Assembly: GCA_913777615.1 (NCBI GenBank)
Contig: CAJYTK010000006.1
Location: forward strand, 1-64,000
Reading direction: 5' to 3'
DNA: 64,000 nt
From: an uncultured Agrobacterium sp.
Lineage (GTDB): Bacteria; Pseudomonadota; Alphaproteobacteria; Rhizobiales; Rhizobiaceae
Each line of letters starts with the position of its first letter. The first letter of the stretch is position 1. The notes beneath the pieces were generated by a model, which made no database searches, was not told the origin of the DNA, and saw only the letters and a list, made by a program, of their open reading frames with translations. This document shows, in pieces, positions 25,942 through 34,731 of this stretch. The translations under genes were made by a program, and so were the position numbers.

Positions 25942-26250
25942 TTAGTCATGGTTCGGGCGGGACCAGATGAGCTGGAGGCCTTCCTCGCCTTCGACCTCGG
26001 CGAGCGTCGCGTAGATCGGAGCCGGGAAGCTTGGATCGTCGAGCTTAACCGAGAGATAGTCGCGGCCCTGCTCGGAGGTCCTCTGCCAAGCGGCGCCCAG
26101 CTCGACGCTGCCGGCGTAGACGCGGAACTGCGGGCCCTTGTCGGATGGGTTCTCGACCCGAGCGATGCGGGCCTTGACGTTCAGGGCGAGAGTTCGGATG
26201 GAGCCGGTGAAGCCGTTTTCGGTGGAGGTGAAGTTGCCGATGGTAGCCAT
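25942..26250 (-). CDS. DUF736 family protein
   Basis: A 102-residue member of DUF736, a family common on rhizobial plasmids and integrative elements near replication and transfer genes. The N-terminus [20 protein letters not shown] and the closing segment [26 protein letters not shown] are characteristic. The function is unknown. The ATG at 26250 has AGGA upstream; the longer frame to 26367 is rejected. A truncated copy lies at 47773-47890. Confidence 0.88.
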   Translation of the reverse strand: MATIGNFTSTENGFTGSIRTLALNVKARIARVENPSDKGPQFRVYAGSVELGAAWQRTSEQGRDYLSVKLDDPSFPAPIYATLAEVEGEEGLQLIWSRPNHD

Positions 26251-26787
26251 TGTCGTATTCCTTTTCTCGTGTTGGGGCCGCGCCCACCGCGGCCTCGATG
26301 GCAGTCGACAAGACCGGAGACGATCGGACCGCACCTGATAAGGCCGCAATGCAATGAAGGGCGGCAAGTCGCATATTTGTTAGTGGGCGAGGAGGAGCCC
26401 GTGAGGGATACGGGGTAAGAAATCTGAGCCTTGTCGTTGCGGGAAGGCGATCGAGGCGCAGCCGGTCTCCGGTCAGACATGCCTCATCGAGCCGCAGATG
26501 GGTTGCCGGGAACCCTGTCGTAAAGGGATATTGCAATAGCCTGCCTCGGCATTTTCCCCGAGCACACTGGCATCCGTTCCATCACCTCGCTCGCGCCGCC
26601 GTCACCGCTCACTTCAGTTGGGGAAACGAGACGGCCCGAACACTGGCCTGCTTGCCCGCTATGCCTCGTGCGATATCGTGCATCCGCGAATCGCGGCCTG
26701 CAGGATCAATTTTTCGATCCTCACTTTCGATTCGAACCGACGCTCGAAGACGAGACTGCTAGCATCAGCCATAACCCGATGATGGGA
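26251..26787. other. gap without a supported gene
   Basis: About 540 bp upstream of the DUF736 gene. Open frames here are short and in conflict, with no recognised domain or ribosome-binding site. Confidence 0.3.
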
Positions 26788-27105
26788 CTAGGTTCGGCGC
26801 CCGAGAAGGGCGAGACCATCTGAAAGCATACGCTTCAAGATCAGCTTCCTGCTTTCCGCTGAAGCAGGACCAGCTTCGGCGATAGCGACAGCAGCAGGCG
26901 GTGGGTCGGCGGCCCCGGAATTTGAGAGCTTGAAAGGTTCTTCGGCCACTGAGGAGACAACGACATGCGTGATTGTCGTCTCATCCGACTTGACCGCGAC
27001 GGTGACCTGTCCTCCAGAGCGAAGGCGGCCGACGCCTATCTGAGCGGCCTCCTGCTCATCCTGTGCTTCGACCAGCGATGTCTGCGTCACGAGAAAAAAA
27101 GGCAT
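26788..27105 (-). CDS. hypothetical protein
   Basis: A 105-residue product. The N-terminal half looks folded, with an alternating strand/helix pattern (MPFFLVTQTSLVEAQDEQEA...TVAVKSDETTITHVVV). A Pro/Ala-rich linker and a basic C-terminal helix (SRKLILKRMLSDGLALL) follow. I do not recognise the family. The ribosome-binding site is weak. The gene stands alone. Confidence 0.5.
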   Translation of the reverse strand: MPFFLVTQTSLVEAQDEQEAAQIGVGRLRSGGQVTVAVKSDETTITHVVVSSVAEEPFKLSNSGAADPPPAAVAIAEAGPASAESRKLILKRMLSDGLALLGRRT

Positions 27106-27190
27106 GTTCGTCCACGAAGTTTCTTAATGCAGATCTCATTCGCGAAGGCTGCGCGGTCAAGGTGCAGCATCACATTTGCGGTCGCATCAG

Positions 27191-27230
27191 ACAAAAAAAG
27201 GCGCTCAACCCGAAAGGGGAGCGCCTTCTT
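27191..27230 (-). terminator. strong intrinsic terminator, best oriented leftward
   Basis: GGCGCTC pairs with GAGCGCC around an inner CCC-GAAA-GGG stem (27200-27225). On the bottom strand a run of seven T follows (27193-27199 in top coordinates are A). It would end a leftward transcript, yet no gene is visible to its right before the small RNA candidate. Confidence 0.65.
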
Positions 27231-27575
27231 CTGTATCCCGGGACAACGTCGAACGCCGCGGCGATTGCAGCGAGCAGGACATCGGCTCATCGGGAAGTAG
27301 TCCTTAGATGTTATCGATGGAGAGCTATTTCAAGCCGAAAGCGCGGATCCAGAGTCATTTACCAAGGCAGATGTGCGTTCATGGCTCAAGAGCCGACCAG
27401 CAAAGTAGCGAGATGGCGTGGTACAAAGCGCCTTCCTGAACATGACGATGAAGGCCGTCGGAAGGCGCCAGCCCCGAAACATTTCTGACCTGGTGCTCGC
27501 AAGGACAATGAGTTGGTTGACCAAACGCGATCTCGTCATCGCCTGGTCGTGATCGCCAGCAAAGTCAAACGAAAG
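27231..27575. other. gap between two leftward terminators
   Basis: About 345 bp with no credible protein-coding gene on either strand. Because it ends at the terminator at 27191-27230, it could encode a second leftward small RNA, but I see no clear promoter. Confidence 0.3.
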
Positions 27576-27692
27576 ATAAAAAAATGGGCCAGCGGAAATC
27601 GCGGCCCATGAAGTGCGGAGATTTGAAACCTCCAGAGGGGAACAGCTGCTGCGGCGGAACTGGGAGGCTACCGCCATGTGCAACAACTAACG
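27576..27692 (-). ncRNA. candidate trans-acting small RNA (three hairpins, anti-Shine-Dalgarno loop)
   Basis: Read leftward, TTGTTA and CATAAT separated by 18 bp form a promoter ending near 27697. The predicted RNA of about 115 nt folds into three hairpins. The first is GGCGG...CCGCC with CCTCCC in its loop. The second is GGAG...CTCC. The third is an intrinsic terminator, ATGGGCC...GGCCCAT followed by seven U. CU-rich anti-Shine-Dalgarno loops are typical of alphaproteobacterial regulatory RNAs such as the AbcR and alpha-r14 types. I do not claim membership of a particular family. Confidence 0.5.
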
Positions 27693-28036
27693 CCATTATG
27701 CACGATTTTTGATCAGCCTAACAACATTTATTGTGCAACGCAGCTATGCACGAGTGGCGACACCTTCCTTGTTTGGGTGTGAAGCGAGTTGAACCTCGAA
27801 TAGCTACAGTGCCAGCCGCCATCCTGCAGATCGTTCGCGACGAAGCCGGTACGGGTCGGAGTCGACATTGTCGGCGAGCGCACGGCCATTCTGTTTTGCA
27901 CGAGTACCCGTAGACTGATTGCCTATAGCGTGACGGTCTGGCACCTCGTTTGACCGGCATAGCATATGGTTACCCGCCGCCTCCAAATAGACTCCATGCC
28001 TTACTGAGAACCTATTTTGGCAACGTGCCGGCGCCT
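27693..28036. other. gap between small RNA and gabD without a supported gene
   Basis: About 345 bp. Only short conflicting frames are present. No terminator for the leftward gabD transcript was recognised. Confidence 0.3.
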
Positions 28037-29509
28037 TTAAAGACCCAAGCACACGTATTTGAGTTCGGTGTAGTCATCTACACCGTATTTCGATCCCTCG
28101 CGTCCGAGTCCAGACTGCTTGACACCTCCGAAAGGGGCCAATTCTGTGGAGATAAGACCTGTGTTTACGCCGACCATCCCAGTCTCCATATCATCGGCGA
28201 CCCTGAAAATGCGAGCAAGATCCTTCGAATAGAAGTAGCCGGCCAGTCCAAACTCTGAGTCATTGGCCGAACGGATCACTTCCTCTTCCGTATCGAACGA
28301 GATGAGTGGGGCCAAAGGCCCAAAGGTTTCTTCGCGAGTAACTTTCATGTCCGAGGTCACAGCGACAAGCACCGTGGGAGCGAAGAACTGCCCGCCGGTT
28401 TGGACTGAAGAACCGCCGGCTACCACGCGTGCACCGTTTGCCAGAGCGTTGTCGAGATGACTCTTGACCTTCTTCATCGCGTTGCCGTCAATCAGAGGTC
28501 CGATCTCTACGCCAGCGTCAAAGCCATTCCCGACCTTGAGGGCGTCAACGCGTTTCGCGAGCTTGGCCGCAAACTCATCATAGACGCTTGATTGGACATA
28601 GATGCGGTTTGCACAAACGCAGGTTTGCCCTGCGTTCCGGAATTTAGCCGCAACAGCCCCTTCGACGGCTGCGTCAATGTCGGCATCGTCAAACACTATG
28701 AAAGGCGCGTTACCACCAAGCTCAAGGCTGAGCTTCTTGATCTGATCGGCACCCTGACGCATCAGAATGCGGCCGACATTGGTCGAGCCGGTGAATGAAA
28801 TCTTCGCGACCAACTCATTTGCGCAGAAACTTTGTCCGACCATCTCTGCGTCGCTTGATGTGACGACATTGAAGATACCTCTTGATATTCCGGCGCGTTC
28901 GCTAAGGACGGCGAGAGCCAGGGCCGAGAGCGGAGTCTGTGCGGCTGGCTTAGCGATAATCGAGCAGCCGACTGCCAAGGCGGGCGCCAACTTGCGAGCA
29001 AGCATTGCGTTCGGAAAATTCCATGGCGTGATGGCTCCAACGACGCCGACTGGCCTTCTTAGTACAAGGATGCGCTTATCGGCCTGATGAGCCGGGATTA
29101 CATCGCCGTTCAGACGCTTTGCCTCTTCTGCGAACCATTCGATGTAAGCGGCGCCGTAGAGAATTTCTCCCCGGGCTTCTTGGAGTGGCTTGCCCATTTC
29201 AGCTGTTAGAATGATCGCCAAATCATCTACGTTTGCCACAACAAGATCGTGGAACTGGCGCAGCATTGAAGCACGTTGCTTGCCCGTCAGCTTAGCCCAA
29301 GACTTCTGCGCGTGGCTGGCAGCGTGAATCGCTCTTTCAATATCGTCTGCATTGAGATCTGGCACCGATGCGATCCTACGACCCGTCGCAGGGTCGAGAA
29401 CATCGAATGTTGCTCCGCTTCCGGTCGCGATCCATTCGCCGTCAACGAACGCCTTTTGTACAAAAAGGCTTGGATCTTCCAATTTCGATGCGAGGTCAAA
29501 GTTTCCCAC
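28037..29509 (-). CDS. gabD: NAD(P)-dependent succinate-semialdehyde dehydrogenase
   Basis: Oxidises succinate semialdehyde, or a closely related aldehyde, to the acid; it is the last step of GABA and polyamine catabolism. The 490-residue protein has the aldehyde dehydrogenase signatures: VVGAITPWNFP, SFTGSTNVGR, catalytic Glu in LELGGNAPF and catalytic Cys in GQTCVCANR, plus the C-terminal PFGGVKQSG. I chose the GTG at 29509, preceded by AGGGAG; the frame upstream is open but unlike the family. It lies 261 bp after the binding-protein gene in the same direction. The substrate in this cluster is not proven. Confidence 0.9.
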   Translation of the reverse strand: MGNFDLASKLEDPSLFVQKAFVDGEWIATGSGATFDVLDPATGRRIASVPDLNADDIERAIHAASHAQKSWAKLTGKQRASMLRQFHDLVVANVDDLAIILTAEMGKPLQEARGEILYGAAYIEWFAEEAKRLNGDVIPAHQADKRILVLRRPVGVVGAITPWNFPNAMLARKLAPALAVGCSIIAKPAAQTPLSALALAVLSERAGISRGIFNVVTSSDAEMVGQSFCANELVAKISFTGSTNVGRILMRQGADQIKKLSLELGGNAPFIVFDDADIDAAVEGAVAAKFRNAGQTCVCANRIYVQSSVYDEFAAKLAKRVDALKVGNGFDAGVEIGPLIDGNAMKKVKSHLDNALANGARVVAGGSSVQTGGQFFAPTVLVAVTSDMKVTREETFGPLAPLISFDTEEEVIRSANDSEFGLAGYFYSKDLARIFRVADDMETGMVGVNTGLISTELAPFGGVKQSGLGREGSKYGVDDYTELKYVCLGL

Positions 29510-29695
29510 GATGTCGCTCCCTAGAAAGCGCAGCGTCTCACAGCTGCGAATACGATGATCTGAATGTTGGGTGAGCCTCCCACCTTGTAATAGCGGGAGG
29601 AAATCTCGATGAGAGTTTGGAGGCCTTGACTTTGCGATGTCCTCCAGCTGGACAACGTTAGAGGGTCGCGGAGGCAAGCTCGATGGGAGTGCCCT

Positions 29696-29704
29696 GTGAC
29701 ATCT
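29696..29704. promoter_or_regulatory. TGTGACATC operator upstream of gabD
   Basis: A copy of the nonamer shared with the gntR, aminotransferase and regulator promoters of this cluster. It lies about 190 bp upstream of the gabD start, in the gap after the binding-protein gene. It is the weakest copy, since the flanking A/T tracts are missing. Confidence 0.4.
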
Positions 29705-29770
29705 CGCCAACTTGAGCCCTTATTCATGTGGAATGGACAGCCGCTCTCGGCCTTGAGACAAATTTCGCGC

Positions 29771-30853
29771 TCAGCGGATCCAGCTGTTCCACCGTTGGAC
29801 AAGCAATCCCATGTTTGCGTTTATCCACTCGGCATCGGGAGTGATGACCTTGCTGTCCATCTCCTCCGCAGATGGCAACCCTTCTTGCGCTTCTTTTGAC
29901 ATCATCCCGAGGGCGCGGCGACTAGGAGGCGTACAGGAAAGCCGCTCGCAGACTTTCGCTTGAGCTTCGGGATGATCGAGCCAGAAAGCCACGAGTTTAA
30001 GAGCGTTGTCGTGGTTTTTTGCTCCCTTGATGAGCGCGATGCGGTCGCCAACCAGAAATGCGCCATCGTAGCTCCAGCCAATTTGAAAGCCCTCGGTCTG
30101 GAGGGCTTTCGCCCTTGTCAGCCAAATCTGACCGAGACTGTACTCGCCGTTTCGAAAGCCTTGAACGCTTTGGTCGCCTGTCTTCCACCAGAGCTCAACC
30201 GCCGGGCGGATGTTTTCAAGTTTCCGCAGAGCTCTCTCGACGTCCAAAGGGAAAAGGTCTTCCTTATTGACACCATCCGCTAGCAGAGCAGCGGCTAACA
30301 CCCGCCAAGGGTCGTCAAAGTTGGGGAACGCCCTTCCTCCAGGAAACCGCTCGGTATCCCACATGTCGGCCCAATTTTTAGGATTATCACCGCCTTCGCT
30401 CGGCTTATAAGCTAGAAGCGTCGCAGTCGACTGAAGACGCGCGCCCCCTCTCGCACAAGTATCGGAGACCAGATCGATGTTTTGGGTGTAATGCTTACAA
30501 AACTCGGTCAAATCCTCGGTGATGTCGAAGTGGCGCTGGGATCCAGCCTGGATTTCTCCTTCCAAGAACAGATCCCAAGTCACGTTCCCGGTTTGCACCA
30601 TTGCTGACGCTTTGGCTCGCTTTTCAGCGTCGGTAGCAGAAACAGCTATTACTTCGATTCCGGTCGCTTCCGTGAAGGGTTCGAACCATTCTTCACGTAA
30701 AACTTTTTCGTAAGTTCCCCCTGTTGTGGCAATTACAACATTTTCAGCCCCTTCTGCGGAAAGTGGCATGAGCACTGTGGCAAGCAGCGTAACTGCGACC
30801 GAATACCCGACCGCAATTGGGCAAACCTTCGGCGTCTGACCTAAGTGGGTCAT
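29771..30853 (-). CDS. ABC transporter substrate-binding protein (PotD/spermidine-putrescine type)
   Basis: A 360-residue periplasmic binding protein. A signal peptide with hydrophobic core AVTLLATVLMPLSA is predicted to be cleaved near residue 36 (AEGAE). The mature part starts VVIATTGGTYEKVLREEWFEPFTE, typical of the PotD/AfuA-like family 1 proteins that bind polyamines and related cations. AAAGGA precedes the ATG. It is encoded in the same direction as the two permeases and the ATPase, so the four form one importer. The exact ligand is unknown. Confidence 0.88.
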   Translation of the reverse strand: MTHLGQTPKVCPIAVGYSVAVTLLATVLMPLSAEGAENVVIATTGGTYEKVLREEWFEPFTEATGIEVIAVSATDAEKRAKASAMVQTGNVTWDLFLEGEIQAGSQRHFDITEDLTEFCKHYTQNIDLVSDTCARGGARLQSTATLLAYKPSEGGDNPKNWADMWDTERFPGGRAFPNFDDPWRVLAAALLADGVNKEDLFPLDVERALRKLENIRPAVELWWKTGDQSVQGFRNGEYSLGQIWLTRAKALQTEGFQIGWSYDGAFLVGDRIALIKGAKNHDNALKLVAFWLDHPEAQAKVCERLSCTPPSRRALGMMSKEAQEGLPSAEEMDSKVITPDAEWINANMGLLVQRWNSWIR

Positions 30854-30882
30854 TTTAAAGTCCTTTCGAGCTGTTGACTATT

Positions 30883-31737
30883 CTATTTCGAGCGATTCGC
30901 TGTCAGCCGCTGTGCGCAAGCCATGAGAACAAGAGAAATTGCGATAAGCACGGTTGATGCAGCTGCTATTATAGGTGTGAGATTGAAGTCGATGTCCTCG
31001 AACATCTTTCTTCCTATGGACTTGCCTCCGATGTCCGAGATGAAAAACGATACCGTCGCATCGTCGAAGGATGCGAGGAAAGAGAAGACCGCGGCGGCCG
31101 CTACACTCGGGGCGATAATGGGCAATTCTACTAAGAAGAATGCCTGTACGCGGCTTGCTCCGCAGCTTCTTGCCGCCAGTTCGAGGGTGGTGTCGAGTTT
31201 CTGCAATGCAGCGCCGACGACGATCACGACATACGGAACAGCGAGCACTGTGTGCGCAAGCACGAAACCGACAGTCGTGCCAGTCATTCGTAGCGGCGAA
31301 AACACCAGATAGAGTGCGACACCGACGACCACATGCGGAACGATCATGGGACCGAGCGCGAGCGCCTGGAGTGACTCCCTGCCAGGAAGGGTGCTTTTCG
31401 AGATCGCTAAAGATGCCATAGTTCCGATTAGCGTGGACAACGTTGCTGTCAGAATGGCGATCTTCAAGCTAAAGCGAGTGGCACTCATCCAGTCGGCATC
31501 AGCAAAATATGCCTGATACCATTTCAGGGTTAAGCCGCGCGGCGGAAACTCCAGGTAAGACCCATCATTCAGACTTAACGGAACCACCAGCAATGTCGGA
31601 AGAACGAGGAATACTAGTATTGCTGTGACGATTGATGCTGAAAGCATCGTCCCCATGACCGCTCTTGTAGGAGTATGAGAATGAGGTTGCTTGGTCAGCA
31701 GATCGTGCGAGGCGAGGCTGAGGTTGTCAGATACCAC
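30883..31737 (-). CDS. ABC transporter permease (PotC type)
   Basis: A 284-residue inner-membrane permease with about six spans and the EAA loop (ELAARSCGASRVQAFFLVELPII, around residues 180-203) that docks on the ATPase. It is encoded just upstream of the binding protein. Its start overlaps the other permease gene by 11 bp, showing operon organisation. Confidence 0.88.
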   Translation of the reverse strand: MVSDNLSLASHDLLTKQPHSHTPTRAVMGTMLSASIVTAILVFLVLPTLLVVPLSLNDGSYLEFPPRGLTLKWYQAYFADADWMSATRFSLKIAILTATLSTLIGTMASLAISKSTLPGRESLQALALGPMIVPHVVVGVALYLVFSPLRMTGTTVGFVLAHTVLAVPYVVIVVGAALQKLDTTLELAARSCGASRVQAFFLVELPIIAPSVAAAAVFSFLASFDDATVSFFISDIGGKSIGRKMFEDIDFNLTPIIAAASTVLIAISLVLMACAQRLTANRSK

Positions 31738-32626
31738 TGGTCAATCCTTTGCTAAGTGCCAACGTCTTTCTAAAGAGGATGATGACTGCCAGCGTGAACG
31801 CCAACAGAACAGTGGACAGCGCTGCGGCGAAGGGCCAATCCAGCAGAACCGTCGTTTGCTGACCTATAAGTGTCGCCATCATCAATGAACCCGGTCCACC
31901 GACCAGAGCTGGCGTGACGTAGAAGCCGAGGGCCAGCACGAAGCACATGACGCATCCTGCGAATATCCCAGGGAGCGCTAGGGGCACTGTAATCCTGACG
32001 AATGCGTGGACAGGTCCTGACCCGAGGGTTCGCGCCGCATTTACGAAGTGCTCCGGTATTGCACGCAGGGCAGCGTAAATGGGAAGGATCATGAAGGGAA
32101 GCAGAACATGCGTCATTGCCAAGATGACTGCACCCTGGGTGTAAATCATCTTTAAAGGACTTGAGATCATGCCTGCAGAATTAAGTAGTTCGTTGATCAA
32201 GCCGTTGCGTTGCAGGAGCACGATCCAGGCATATGATCTGATGAGTACGGACGTCCACAAGGGGATGATAACGCAGGCTGCTACGATTGTGGCCAATCGC
32301 CCTTTGAGGCGCGTCATCGTATACGCGACTGGGAATCCAAGGAGAAGCGCAGCGCCCATAACTGCAACAGCGACAGCGACTGTTGAAAGCAGAACAGCTA
32401 GGTAAAGCGGTTCGTCCACAATCCTGATGTAGTGGTAGAAGCTCAAATCAGGCAGGCTCAGAGCGACCAATTTGAAGAGCGGATAAACGAAACCAGCGAG
32501 CATCACCAAAAGGAACGGCAAGAGCAACAGCGTGGCTGTGAAATGAGAGTACGTCGTTGCCGAAGACTGTGCGAGCAAAACGCTCTGCCAAGTCGAGCAA
32601 CGTGACTTGTTTCGAAAGATCCTCAT
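31727..32626 (-). CDS. ABC transporter permease (PotB type)
   Basis: A 299-residue permease with about six membrane spans and the EAA loop region NAARTLGSGPVHAFVRITVPL. The ATG at 32626 overlaps the stop of the ATPase gene as ATGA and has AGAGG upstream, so I prefer it to the longer frame starting at 32659. It pairs with the PotC-like permease to make the membrane channel. Confidence 0.88.
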   Translation of the reverse strand: MRIFRNKSRCSTWQSVLLAQSSATTYSHFTATLLLLPFLLVMLAGFVYPLFKLVALSLPDLSFYHYIRIVDEPLYLAVLLSTVAVAVAVMGAALLLGFPVAYTMTRLKGRLATIVAACVIIPLWTSVLIRSYAWIVLLQRNGLINELLNSAGMISSPLKMIYTQGAVILAMTHVLLPFMILPIYAALRAIPEHFVNAARTLGSGPVHAFVRITVPLALPGIFAGCVMCFVLALGFYVTPALVGGPGSLMMATLIGQQTTVLLDWPFAAALSTVLLAFTLAVIILFRKTLALSKGLTSGI

Positions 32627-33741
32627 GCAGCGGACCTCTCGGAAGCGGAAAAACAACACATTGCATTTGGTTCGACTATGACATCGACCTCCTGCCCCGG
32701 CTTGAAGGGCGCTGCGCTAAAGACGTGTGGAACCTGCGCCTCGACTGCTGGCCGGCCTGGCAGACTAAGCCGGACTATGAGGACCTCATGGGCGCCCATG
32801 AAGATTGAATGTTCTACTACACCTGGAATTCGATTAGGTTTTGTTTCCTCGCGTGCGTCGATACCAATCATTTCAGGCCTCAAGGCAATCGTGACCCGCT
32901 CCTGTCCGCCTGATGAAACCGTGTGACTTCTGTAGTCGGCTGGCATAGTGAGAGTAATATTTTCGCACAAACGGATATCCTGTCCGCCGTCCTGCCTAGC
33001 GAAGCTTTCGCCCTCAAGAAAATTCATCCTCCCCACGAAATCCGCAACGAAAGTCGATTTTGGCGATCGGTAAAGCTCAATAGGGGTGCCAATCTGCATC
33101 ACCCTTCCACTCTTCATGATGGCGACGCGATCCGACATAGTCAGAGCTTCTTCCTGATCGTGCGTAACATAGAGGATTGTCGCGCCGACAGATTGCTGGA
33201 TACGTTTAATCTCGATCTGCATGGCTTCTCGAAGCTTCTTGTCAAGAGCTCCCAGTGGCTCGTCCATCAACATAAGAGGCGGCTCGAAAGCGAGCGCGCG
33301 CGCGACCGCAACGCGCTGTTGCTGACCGCCCGACAATTGAGCTGGCAGTCTGTCCGCAAATGATGCCAGCTGAACAAGTTCAAGCATCTCGTCTGCCCGT
33401 GACTTCCATGTTTCCTTCCATCTTTTTTTCAACTTCAATGGGAAGGCGATGTTCTGTCTCACCGTCAGGTGGGGGAAGAGGGCGTACTTCTGAAACACCA
33501 TTCCGATGTTGCGGTCGTTGGGAGCAAGCTGCGTCACCTCCTTCGAACCGATAATGATTTCCCCACTGCTCGGCCGCTCAAACCCGGCGACCATGGACAG
33601 GATACTCGTCTTGCCGGAGCCGGACGGACCGAGCACAGACATGAACTCACCAGCGTTGACGGTTAAATTCAAATCATCGACGGCGAGCGTGTCATCGTAT
33701 CGTTTCACCAGGCGATTAAGTTGTAAGGCTTCCCCGATCAA
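32623..33741 (-). CDS. ABC transporter ATP-binding protein (PotA type)
   Basis: A 372-residue ATPase that energises the importer. It shows Walker A GPSGSGKT (38-45), the signature LSGGQQQRVAVARAL, Walker B LMLMDEPLGALD and a C-terminal TOBE domain, as in PotA/PotG. The start is a TTG preceded by GGAGG at good spacing. It is the first gene of the leftward operon and diverges from gntR across a region with two candidate operators. Confidence 0.9.
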   Translation of the reverse strand: MIGEALQLNRLVKRYDDTLAVDDLNLTVNAGEFMSVLGPSGSGKTSILSMVAGFERPSSGEIIIGSKEVTQLAPNDRNIGMVFQKYALFPHLTVRQNIAFPLKLKKRWKETWKSRADEMLELVQLASFADRLPAQLSGGQQQRVAVARALAFEPPLMLMDEPLGALDKKLREAMQIEIKRIQQSVGATILYVTHDQEEALTMSDRVAIMKSGRVMQIGTPIELYRSPKSTFVADFVGRMNFLEGESFARQDGGQDIRLCENITLTMPADYRSHTVSSGGQERVTIALRPEMIGIDAREETKPNRIPGVVEHSIFMGAHEVLIVRLSLPGRPAVEAQVPHVFSAAPFKPGQEVDVIVEPNAMCCFSASERSAA

Positions 33742-33850
33742 ATTGTATCCTCCTCATCTCGTGGGTGCAGATCGGCTTATGAATCAGCCAGTTTGTCAGA
33801 ACGAGACAGACCCGGCGACGAGACGTCCAAAGCGTGGTAGAAACCCGCAA

Positions 33851-33905
33851 TTGGCGTCACATAAGCTTTACACTAACTTCACATTTGATTTTTGTGACAT
33901 CAAAA
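33851..33905. promoter_or_regulatory. operator region between potA-like gene and gntR
   Basis: TTTTGTGACATCAAAA at 33890-33905 is an exact 16-bp match to a site at 39969-39984, with TTTTG...CAAAA arms. A weaker relative, TTGGCGTCACATAA, lies at 33851-33864. The location between divergent transporter and regulator genes suggests binding by the GntR protein encoded at 33936. Confidence 0.6.
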
Positions 33906-33935
33906 AATGAGCGAGTCAACAAGGATCGAGGGAAT

Positions 33936-34622
33936 ATGGCAGGTAGTGCGCGTGATGAGGGTGATGTAGCTGCCCAGGGGCAGCGTATGGGGAACGCCGT
34001 ATACGACGTTCTCCGCGAACGAATGATCAGAGGACGCTACGCCCCCGGCTACAAGTTCACCGTCAGAGGTGTAGCCGCCGAGCTGGACGTTAGTACCACG
34101 CCGGCTCGCGACGCTCTCAATCGACTCATAACGGAGTCGGCGCTCGTATTCTCAGGACCCAAAACACTGGTTGTGCCGACCATAAATCGCAGCCAGCTGA
34201 AGGACATAACAGTCACGCGGATCGCTCTCGAGGGCACCGCTGCTGAATATGGGGCGCGGAATGCGACAGCGGAAACTATTCAGCGACTGCAGGAAATTCA
34301 GATAGTTATCAACACTGCACTGCAAGAAGGCAGGTATCAGGACGCACTTTGGCACAATAAGGAATTTCACTTCGAGGTATACAATCTTTGCGGCATGAGC
34401 GGCCTTCTTGAGATAATAGAATCGCTATGGGTACGCATTGGCCCGACCCTCCTCAATCTCTATCCTGAATTCGCCGAAACACGGAGCGGCGTACACAATC
34501 ATCTCGTCGTGATTGAGGCCCTCACCGAGCAGGATCCGATTAGCGTCAAAGCTGCGTTTGAGAACGATATTCGCGACGGTTACAGAAAATTACGGCGAGA
34601 AGCGCCAGACAAACAAGGATAA
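33936..34622 (+). CDS. GntR-family regulator with FCD domain
   Basis: A 228-residue regulator. Residues 18-85 are the GntR winged helix (MGNAVYDVLRERMIRGRYAPG, VSTTPARDALNRL), and the C-terminal helical FCD domain would bind a small organic effector, usually a carboxylate. GAGGG precedes the ATG at 33936. It lies between the importer operon and the aminotransferase operon and probably controls both through TGTGACATC sites, including one just upstream of its own gene. Confidence 0.92.
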   Translation: MAGSARDEGDVAAQGQRMGNAVYDVLRERMIRGRYAPGYKFTVRGVAAELDVSTTPARDALNRLITESALVFSGPKTLVVPTINRSQLKDITVTRIALEGTAAEYGARNATAETIQRLQEIQIVINTALQEGRYQDALWHNKEFHFEVYNLCGMSGLLEIIESLWVRIGPTLLNLYPEFAETRSGVHNHLVVIEALTEQDPISVKAAFENDIRDGYRKLRREAPDKQG

Positions 34623-34638
34623 GACACAACCTAAAGAT

Positions 34639-34654
34639 TGATGTCACATATTGA
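34639..34654. promoter_or_regulatory. TGTGACATC operator upstream of the aminotransferase operon
   Basis: TTGATGTCACATATTG carries the inverted nonamer at 34641-34649. It lies 78 bp upstream of the aminotransferase start, 16 bp after the gntR stop. Confidence 0.55.
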
Positions 34655-34731
34655 CTCTTCCTATTTTTGTTGCAACAAAAATGTGAAGAGCAGGCAAACC
34701 TGTTCTTTCAAACTTGGTGAGGACAGAGATT

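Noticed and set aside
29510-29770. Possible riboswitch upstream of gabD
   Set aside because: Several short G-rich hairpins are present, but the conserved core of the glycine or other known riboswitches is not.
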